64,000 nt of DNA from Erysipelotrichaceae bacterium (lineage in GTDB: Bacteria; Bacillota_I; Bacilli_A; Erysipelotrichales; Erysipelotrichaceae), in the NCBI GenBank assembly GCA_017431225.1, contig JAFRLM010000004.1:1-64000 (forward strand), in the 5' to 3' direction. The notes below the pieces were generated by a model. That model did no database searches. It was given only the letters and a program-made list of their open reading frames with translations, and was not told where the DNA came from. The translations under genes and the position numbers were made by a program. The first letter of the stretch is position 1; every line of letters begins with the position of its first letter. This document shows positions 58,707-64,000 of the stretch, in pieces.

Positions 58707-60858
58707 GTACAGCTTCTAAATTGCGGCGCGGTTTGCGCACCAGAGCCCAGACAAAGGCGGCCAGAACTGCGACAGCGACGATCGTCCAGACATTGAAGAT
58801 CTTGTAGACCAGAAGGTTTCCGAGATGGTAGATGATGAAGGCGATGACATAGGCGTAACCGCATTCCCACGCGATCGCGAACCAAGTCCACTTGCGGTCG
58901 TTCATTTCTCTCTTTATCGCGCCGATCGCTGCGAAGCAGGGAGCGCATAAGAGGTTGAAGGCTAACAGCGAGTAAGCAGCGGTCTTTGTGTAGCTGGCTG
59001 CGAACTGTGCCCAGAACTCAACACCTTCCTCGGATTCAACGATCGTACGGAAGAGGATACCGAAGGTACCGACAACGTTTTCTTTCGCAACGAGGCCAGT
59101 AAGGGTAGCTACGGTGGAGCGCCAGTCACCGAATCCGAGCGGAACGAAGATCAGACCGAAGACGCTGCCGAGCTTAGCGGCAATGGAACCGTCAACAAGA
59201 CCGGCTTCGATCGCTTCTTCGGCATCGATATCAAGATATCCGAAGGCACCGTTGTTCCAGCCGAAGTGAGTGATGACATGAACGAAGATCGTGGATAAGA
59301 GGATGATCGTTCCTGCCTTTTTGACGAAAGCAGCCGCTCTTTCCCAGACGGAATGGAAGACGTTGCTTAAACGCGGCATATGGTAAGCCGGCAGTTCCAT
59401 AACGAACGGCGCCGGGTCACCCTCGAACAGTTTGGTCTTCTTCAGGATGATACCGGAGGTAACGATCGCGAAGACACCCAGGAAGTAGGCGCTGACACCG
59501 ACAAGACCGGATTCTCCGAAGACCGCGCCGGCGATCATGGCGATGACCGGAAGTTTCGCGGAGCAGGGGATGAAGGTCGTTGTCATAACTGTCATACGAC
59601 GGTCTCTTTCGGATTCGATCGTACGGCTTGCCATAACACCGGGCACGCCGCAACCGGTACCGATCATCATTGGGATGAAGGATTTACCGCTTAAACCGAA
59701 ACGACGGAAGATACGGTCCATGATGAAGGCGATACGCGCCATGTAGCCGCATTCCTCAAGCAGCGCCAGGCAGACGAATAAGACGATCATCTGCGGCAGG
59801 AAGCCGAGGACAGCGCCGACGCCGGCGACGATACCGTTGACGATCAGTGAGCTCAGCCATTCCGCACAGTTGATGCTGGCGAGGAAGGACTCGATGGCCG
59901 GCGGGATGATCTCGCCGAACAGGACATCATTGACCCAGTCGGTACCGATCGTACCGATGGTCTGGATCGAGAGATAGTAGACCAGGAACATGACGACCGC
60001 GAAGATCGGCAGAGCCGCGAAACGGTTGGTAACGATACGGTCGATCTTATCGGATGTCGTCAGATTGCCTCTGTTCTTTTTCTTGTAGGAGGCGGCGGTG
60101 ACTTTTTCGATGTATTCGTAGCGGTTGCCGGTGATGATGGATTCCGCGTCATCATCGTATTTTTCCTCTACGGATTTGATCTCTTTCTCGATGTGATCAA
60201 GAACGGACTTGGAGACACCAAGCTTCTCGATCGCTTTTTCATCTCTTTCGAAGAGCTTGATCGAATAGAATCGCTTCTTGGAATCCGGGACGTTCTGCAG
60301 CGCGCTTTCCTCAATGTGAGCGAGGCAGTGTTCGACTTCGGCATTGAAGGGATGTTCGCTGCGCGGAGCGCTCTTCTTGGTGATCAGTTCGCGTACAGCA
60401 CTTACCGCGTCATCAGTATTGGTCCTGTTGACGGCGGACATCAGAACGACTTTGGCTCCGAAGGCTTTTTCGAGTTCCGCTGTGTTGACCGTGTCACCGT
60501 TCTTTTCGATGACATCCGCCATGTTGATGGCGATGACCATCGGGATGTTCAGCTCGGTGAGCTGTGTTGTCAGATAAAGGTTACGCTCAAGGTTCGTACC
60601 GTCGACGATATTGATGATACCGTCCGGATCTTCATCGAGCAGATAGTTACGGGCTACGACTTCCTCCAGTGTATACGGGGAAAGGGAGTAGATACCCGGA
60701 AGGTCTGTGATGATGACATCTTTATCTTTACGGTAGCGGCCTTCTTTCTTTTCGACAGTAACACCCGGCCAGTTGCCGACGTACTGATTCGAACCAGTCA
60801 GCGCATTGAATAAGGTTGTTTTACCACTGTTCGGGTTACCGGCTAATGCGATCTTCAT
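58699..60858 (-). CDS. feoB: Ferrous iron transporter FeoB
   Basis: A 719-residue Fe(II) transporter. The N-terminal G domain has GNPNSGKTTLFN, the TDLPGIYSLSPYTLEE motif and INMADV. The membrane part has two gate regions: VLGFLPQMIVLF with EECGYMARIAF, and GTGCGVPGVMASRT. The C-terminus is polytopic. It overlaps the upstream feoA as ATGA and is placed under three DtxR-type operator boxes. Confidence 0.97.
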   Translation of the reverse strand: MKIALAGNPNSGKTTLFNALTGSNQYVGNWPGVTVEKKEGRYRKDKDVIITDLPGIYSLSPYTLEEVVARNYLLDEDPDGIINIVDGTNLERNLYLTTQLTELNIPMVIAINMADVIEKNGDTVNTAELEKAFGAKVVLMSAVNRTNTDDAVSAVRELITKKSAPRSEHPFNAEVEHCLAHIEESALQNVPDSKKRFYSIKLFERDEKAIEKLGVSKSVLDHIEKEIKSVEEKYDDDAESIITGNRYEYIEKVTAASYKKKNRGNLTTSDKIDRIVTNRFAALPIFAVVMFLVYYLSIQTIGTIGTDWVNDVLFGEIIPPAIESFLASINCAEWLSSLIVNGIVAGVGAVLGFLPQMIVLFVCLALLEECGYMARIAFIMDRIFRRFGLSGKSFIPMMIGTGCGVPGVMASRTIESERDRRMTVMTTTFIPCSAKLPVIAMIAGAVFGESGLVGVSAYFLGVFAIVTSGIILKKTKLFEGDPAPFVMELPAYHMPRLSNVFHSVWERAAAFVKKAGTIILLSTIFVHVITHFGWNNGAFGYLDIDAEEAIEAGLVDGSIAAKLGSVFGLIFVPLGFGDWRSTVATLTGLVAKENVVGTFGILFRTIVESEEGVEFWAQFAASYTKTAAYSLLAFNLLCAPCFAAIGAIKREMNDRKWTWFAIAWECGYAYVIAFIIYHLGNLLVYKIFNVWTIVAVAVLAAFVWALVRKPRRNLEAVHA

Positions 60859-61085
60859 TCTGCAATTACCTCAACTTCCACCTGTTCAGCATCTTCCTTA
60901 CGGATGCTGAGTTCATATCCGCGGATATTCAGCTCGATCGGGTCTCCGAGCGGTGCTACTTTACGGACAAAGATCTCGACCCCCTTGGTGATGCCCATGT
61001 CCATAATGCGGCGGCGTACAGCTCCGGCGCCGTGGATCTTGACCACTTTCGCGCTTTCGCCGACATTTACTTCTTTTAACGTCAT
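60855..61085 (-). CDS. feoA: FeoA domain protein (second copy)
   Basis: A 76-residue SH3-like protein: LKEVNVGESAKVVKIHG, then RIMDMGITKGVEIFVRKVAPLGDPIEL. FeoA assists FeoB in the cytoplasm. Coupled to feoB by an ATGA overlap. Ribosome site TAGGAGGG lies upstream. Confidence 0.92.
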   Translation of the reverse strand: MTLKEVNVGESAKVVKIHGAGAVRRRIMDMGITKGVEIFVRKVAPLGDPIELNIRGYELSIRKEDAEQVEVEVIAE

Positions 61086-61097
61086 AGATTCTCCCTC

Positions 61098-61307
61098 CTA
61101 GACTATGATCTTCATCGCCATTTCCTTGGAGATGGCGACCCTAGATTCCTTAATGTTGACAATGATGTTCCCGTCGATCCGGGTGATGATCCGGACGAAG
61201 GCGCCGACGACAAAGCCGAGCTTCTCCAGATGGAGACGCAGATCCTGGCTTCCGCCGATCCGCTTTATCATCAGTTCCTCATTGATGTTTGCAAGAGCTA
61301 ATGGCAT
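61098..61307 (-). CDS. feoA: FeoA domain protein (first copy)
   Basis: A 69-residue SH3-like protein, more diverged: LRLHLEKLGFVVGAFVRIITRIDGNIIVNIKESRVAI. It is first in the feo operon. Two FeoA genes before feoB are common in Firmicutes and the pair may form a complex. GAAGGAG precedes the ATG. Confidence 0.9.
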   Translation of the reverse strand: MPLALANINEELMIKRIGGSQDLRLHLEKLGFVVGAFVRIITRIDGNIIVNIKESRVAISKEMAMKIIV

Positions 61308-61324
61308 ATTTACTCCTTCAGGTA

Positions 61325-61396
61325 GTTAGAAATACCTAACAAGAAGTTAGCACGCACTAACACAATTGTCAATGATTTTTATTAGTAGAACCTAAC
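61325..61396. promoter_or_regulatory. Three DtxR/MntR-type operator boxes
   Basis: Imperfect 16-bp palindromes with the pattern TTAG-N7-CTAA: GTTAGAAATACCTAAC (61325-61340), GTTAGCACGCACTAAC (61346-61361) and ATTAGTAGAACCTAAC (61381-61396). Boxes 1 and 2 are 21 bp apart, two helical turns, and cover the feo promoter. Confidence 0.82.
61344..61372 (-). promoter_or_regulatory. feo operon promoter
   Basis: Minus-strand -35 TTGACA (61372-61367) and -10 TAACTT (61349-61344), 17 bp apart. The -10 lies inside operator box 2. Confidence 0.7.
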
Positions 61397-61474
61397 ATCC
61401 TGCCAACTTCCGGAAAAGGTCGAAAGACTGGAAAAAACATGCATTTAAGGTAAAATAAATACAAGGAGCAACTC

Positions 61475-61843
61475 ATGACAAAAACAGAATCACTTGAGGA
61501 CTATCTGAAGGCGATCTATACGCTTTCCCAGGAGAAGAAAACGGTCCGCGCGATCGACATCGCGAAACATTTCTCCTTTTCCAGACCAACTGTTTCAGTC
61601 GCTTTGAAGCAGTACAAAAATGAAGGGTATATCACGATCGACGATTACGCGATCCATCTCACGGATAAGGGACTGGAGATCGCGCTCAATGTGTTCGAAC
61701 GGCACGAAGTTCTGGAACAGATCCTCATGAAACTCGGCGTCGATAAGGATACGGCGCATCATGACGCTCATCTGCTGGAACATGACCTCAGTGATAAGAG
61801 CTTCGAGGCGATCCACAAAGCCGCAAAGAAAATGCTGAAATAA
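61475..61843 (+). CDS. DtxR/MntR-family metal-dependent repressor
   Basis: A 122-residue regulator. The N-terminal winged helix is MTKTESLEDYLKAIYTLSQE with RAIDIAKHFSFSRPTVSVALKQY. The dimerisation/metal domain has HEVLEQILMKLGV and AHHDAHLLEHDLS. The SH3-like third domain is absent, as in MntR. Divergence from the feo operon and the three boxes between them indicate iron-dependent repression of feo. CAAGGAG precedes the ATG. Confidence 0.92.
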   Translation: MTKTESLEDYLKAIYTLSQEKKTVRAIDIAKHFSFSRPTVSVALKQYKNEGYITIDDYAIHLTDKGLEIALNVFERHEVLEQILMKLGVDKDTAHHDAHLLEHDLSDKSFEAIHKAAKKMLK

Positions 61844-61868
61844 AAAAAGCAGGGAAACCTGCTTTTCG
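61844..61868 (+). terminator. Terminator of DtxR gene
   Basis: Stem AAAAGCAGG/CCTGCTTTT with loop GAAA. Confidence 0.87.
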
Positions 61869-61891
61869 TTTTTCAAAAATTCCATTACTTC

Positions 61892-63127
61892 TCAGTCAGC
61901 GTCGATCAGCGCGACGGTCAGGTCGTTGATATTGGTTCCGGTCGGTCCGGTGAACAGCAGCTGTCCGACTGCTTCAAAAGCGTGATAGGAATCGTTTTCC
62001 GCAAGATACAGGGCGGGATCGATCCCTTTTTCTTTCATGGCAGACAGTGTGTCGCCATCCGCGTAGGCGCCGGCCGCATCGGTCGGTCCGTCAGTCCCAT
62101 CGGAGCCGAGGGAGAACACGGCAGCATTGTGTCCGGCAAGTGTTTCGACAGCCGCCAGGGCAAGTTCCTGGTTCCTGCCGCCAAGGCCTTTTCCGCGCAA
62201 AGTAACGACGGTCTCACCGCCCTCGATCAGGGCGATCTTCGTATGGGTCTTTTTCGCGAGCTGTACCGCTTTTTCAGCAAGTTCCTTTCCGGCGACCCTC
62301 GCTTCTCCCTGCAGGGCAAGGTTCAGGACACGGGTCTCGTAGCCGAGCTTCTTGCAGATCTCCTCCGCTTTCTGACAGAGGATCGCGATATTGCCGGCAA
62401 GGGCAGTCGCGACGTTCCCAAGTTCTTTGGGAGTCTCTTCTTTTAAGAGAGCGAGAGTCTTCTCATCGATCTGAAGCTTATATTTTTCAACGATCCGCAG
62501 AGCGTCCTCACAGGTCGAGGAATCGGGATAAGCGGGACCGCTGCCGATCATATCGAGTGGATCACCGAGGATATCGCTGAGTATAATGCTGAAGACATGA
62601 GCCGGAGCGCATTTCAGGGCGAAACGGCCGCCTTTGACCGCGCTGAGGCGTTTACGCAAAGTATTGATCTCTTCGATCGAAGCGCCGCATGCCAGAAGCT
62701 GGCGGTTGAGATCCTGCAGTGTCTCAAGAGGTATAAGAGGCAGTTCAAAAAGGGCGCTCGCCCCTCCGGAGAGAAGGAAAAGGATGGTATCTTCTTCCTT
62801 CAGGTCACTGACGAGCAAAAGAGCTTCTTCAGCGGCTTTCAGGCTGTTTTCGTCCAGGACCGGGTGTCCCGCCTCGAAGATCTCACAGTTCGCGAGGGGA
62901 CCTTTCGCGTGACCGTATTTGGTGATCACGATGCCCCGGTCAACGGTGATCTCTTTTAAAGCGGCGCCGGCCATCTGCCATGCTGCCTTTCCGACAGCGA
63001 CCAGGATCGTTCTGCCCGCGGTTTTTTTGAATTTGCTTAAAGCCTCCCTGACTGCCTGGTCCGGAAGGATCGCGTCTAATGTGTAACGGATGATCTGTCC
63101 GGCATCTTTGTATAGCTTCGCATTCAT
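61892..63127 (-). CDS. Glycerate 2-kinase, GckA/MOFRL family
   Basis: A 411-residue kinase that phosphorylates glycerate. The N-terminal DUF4147 domain has VAVGKAAWQMA and GHPVLDENS, then FLLSGGASALFELP and LLACGASIEEINTLRK. The C-terminal MOFRL domain has GGRNQELALA and GSDGTDGPTDAAGAY. The start is ATG 63127, six bases from TATAAT; the much longer frame to 63919 is antisense to the hydrolase gene. Confidence 0.92.
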   Translation of the reverse strand: MNAKLYKDAGQIIRYTLDAILPDQAVREALSKFKKTAGRTILVAVGKAAWQMAGAALKEITVDRGIVITKYGHAKGPLANCEIFEAGHPVLDENSLKAAEEALLLVSDLKEEDTILFLLSGGASALFELPLIPLETLQDLNRQLLACGASIEEINTLRKRLSAVKGGRFALKCAPAHVFSIILSDILGDPLDMIGSGPAYPDSSTCEDALRIVEKYKLQIDEKTLALLKEETPKELGNVATALAGNIAILCQKAEEICKKLGYETRVLNLALQGEARVAGKELAEKAVQLAKKTHTKIALIEGGETVVTLRGKGLGGRNQELALAAVETLAGHNAAVFSLGSDGTDGPTDAAGAYADGDTLSAMKEKGIDPALYLAENDSYHAFEAVGQLLFTGPTGTNINDLTVALIDAD

Positions 63128-63133
63128 ACTTTC

Positions 63134-63139
63134 ATTATA
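63134..63139 (-). promoter_or_regulatory. -10 of glycerate kinase gene (leaderless)
   Basis: TATAAT on the minus strand with a 6-nt gap to the ATG; no Shine-Dalgarno sequence. Confidence 0.62.
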
Positions 63140-63217
63140 GCGTGCCTGCTGATTTTTCAGCCATTGATGCGGAAATACGCTAAAATAATAGTAAGAAATA
63201 CAAGAGGATATAATTCT

Positions 63218-64000
63218 ATGAAAAAAACCGGTAAATCTCTGGCGATGCTGCTGATTTGCCTTGTTCTGGCATCGGTATGCATGTTTGCGGCGAACCGTAT
63301 CCAGCAAAGCAATGGCACCGTAACGATCAGTGACGGAACGACAGTGCGCTACAAACTTTACAAGCCTGTCTCGGCGACCGAGACCAGTAAAGCCCCGGCC
63401 GTACTTCTTCTGCACGGCTATCAGAACGACCATGAGACCTGCGCGGCTTACGCGATCGAACTCTCCAAAAGGGGATACGTCGTTCTTTCCCTGGATGAAT
63501 ACGGTCACGGCGCTTCTACGACAGGTCTGCTCAACCGCGGGTACGTCAATCATAAAGTCACTGTCAACTACGGTAACGACTCCGAAGCCGACGGCACCTA
63601 TGTAAAGATCGGCGGCGCGGACCGCTACAAGCTGATGATGAACTTCTCGAATCTGTCCTTCTTCAACGATCATTATTCCAAGGACGAAGAGGGCAACGCG
63701 ATCAGCGATTCGAGCTGCGGCGGGATCGAAGCTTACCGCATCCTTTCCGAACTGCCTTATGTCGATAATACAAAGATGGCAGTCAGTGGACATTCCATGG
63801 GCACCTGGTCCAGCTGGAGCGTAGCCGCTGCCTATTCCGGTACGCCGATCGAACCGGTCGCAGTCGTTCTGCAGTGCGGTGAACTGTTCCGCAACAGCGT
63901 CTACGATCCCTCGATCCATTTCAATAATGTGCTGCTTCTGCAGGCGAAATACGATGAATTCTCCTATTTCCGCGATTATGAGCCGATCGTCAGCGACGCG
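63218..64000 (+). CDS. Exported alpha/beta hydrolase, partial (3' end beyond window)
   Basis: At least 261 codons, open to the window end. The N-terminal 25 residues are a signal peptide or membrane anchor (SLAMLLICLVLASVCMFAA). The hydrolase part has the oxyanion motif LLLHGYQN, then SLDEYGHGAS, and the nucleophile elbow SGHSMGTWS. The catalytic Asp/His are not all visible because the 3' end is missing. AGAGGA lies nine bases before the ATG. Substrate unknown; an ester or peptide hydrolase at the cell surface is likely. Confidence 0.85.
   Translation, partial: MKKTGKSLAMLLICLVLASVCMFAANRIQQSNGTVTISDGTTVRYKLYKPVSATETSKAPAVLLLHGYQNDHETCAAYAIELSKRGYVVLSLDEYGHGASTTGLLNRGYVNHKVTVNYGNDSEADGTYVKIGGADRYKLMMNFSNLSFFNDHYSKDEEGNAISDSSCGGIEAYRILSELPYVDNTKMAVSGHSMGTWSSWSVAAAYSGTPIEPVAVVLQCGELFRNSVYDPSIHFNNVLLLQAKYDEFSYFRDYEPIVSDA

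Noticed and set aside
61892-63919. A 675-codon minus-strand frame extending the glycerate kinase upstream
   Set aside because: The first 264 codons are antisense to the alpha/beta hydrolase and lack homology; kinase homology and a TATAAT box mark ATG 63127 as the start.

Overview
This is a contiguous stretch of low-to-medium GC Firmicutes (Bacillota) chromosome. Several traits point to a gut-type member of the Erysipelotrichia: single-membrane lipoprotein signals, a T-box, two lysine riboswitches, rqcH/rqcP, a DUF1836 protein and FeoB with its Cys-rich partner. That placement is inferred from gene content; no rRNA is present to confirm it. Genes are tightly packed, often with ATGA start/stop overlaps, and strong stem-loop terminators separate the units. 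No IS element, prophage, integrase or CRISPR array was seen.

Layout. 1-400: five tRNA genes on the minus strand (Cys, Leu, Arg, Pro, partial Met). 603-5809: complete branched-chain amino acid ABC importer livKHMGF plus a CBS-ACT protein. 5910-9220: arginine-type T-box (specifier CGC) ahead of a metallo-beta-lactamase-fold protein and a polar amino acid ABC importer. 9306-12199: lysine riboswitch ahead of a YfcC-type carrier and an M20 peptidase. 12347-15989: a GT2 glycosyltransferase with a MarR-like C-terminus, plus a GH3 glycosidase. 16034-22655: SWIM/SNF2 ATPase, a small membrane protein, fructoselysine genes frlD-frlB and a DUF1836 protein. 22759-26975: unknown small protein, mnmE, tatD, S66 peptidase, SDR. 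27275-33805: acidic membrane protein, pth, mfd, rqcP, divIC, then a lipoprotein with an EndoU-like RNase domain and a small partner gene. 33907-41696: PBP1A, a large cell-surface glucosaminidase-like protein, rqcH, gmk. 41700-44282: second lysine riboswitch and a lysine-type ABC importer. 44459-44628: tRNA-Ile and tRNA-Ala. 44754-46952: dinB with a small companion, divergent from a LexA-like (XRE+S24) regulator. 47021-52775: secreted NlpC/P60-like protein, an exported unknown, miaA, tcdA, pepF, a Bax-inhibitor-1 protein. 52823-58367: rsmF, rsuA, GH2 glycosidase, Nudix, gamma-carbonic anhydrase, an XRE-HD fusion. 58539-61843: feoA-feoA-feoB plus a 55-aa Cys-rich protein, divergent from a DtxR-type repressor with three operator boxes. 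61892-64000: glycerate kinase and a partial exported alpha/beta hydrolase.

Themes. Amino acid acquisition is controlled by separate RNA sensors: tRNA-Arg charging on one importer, lysine on two others. Stalled-ribosome rescue and RNA quality control are well represented (pth, rqcP, rqcH, mnmE, miaA, tcdA, rsmF, rsuA).

Most striking observations: (1) about fifteen genes on both strands have a -10 box (often TGn-extended) ending 6-8 nt before the ATG, ten of them with exactly 6 nt, which predicts widespread leaderless mRNAs; (2) a lipid-anchored EndoU-like RNase with an adjacent small gene resembles an unrecognised toxin-immunity pair; (3) two regulator/enzyme fusions, GT2-MarR and XRE-HD.
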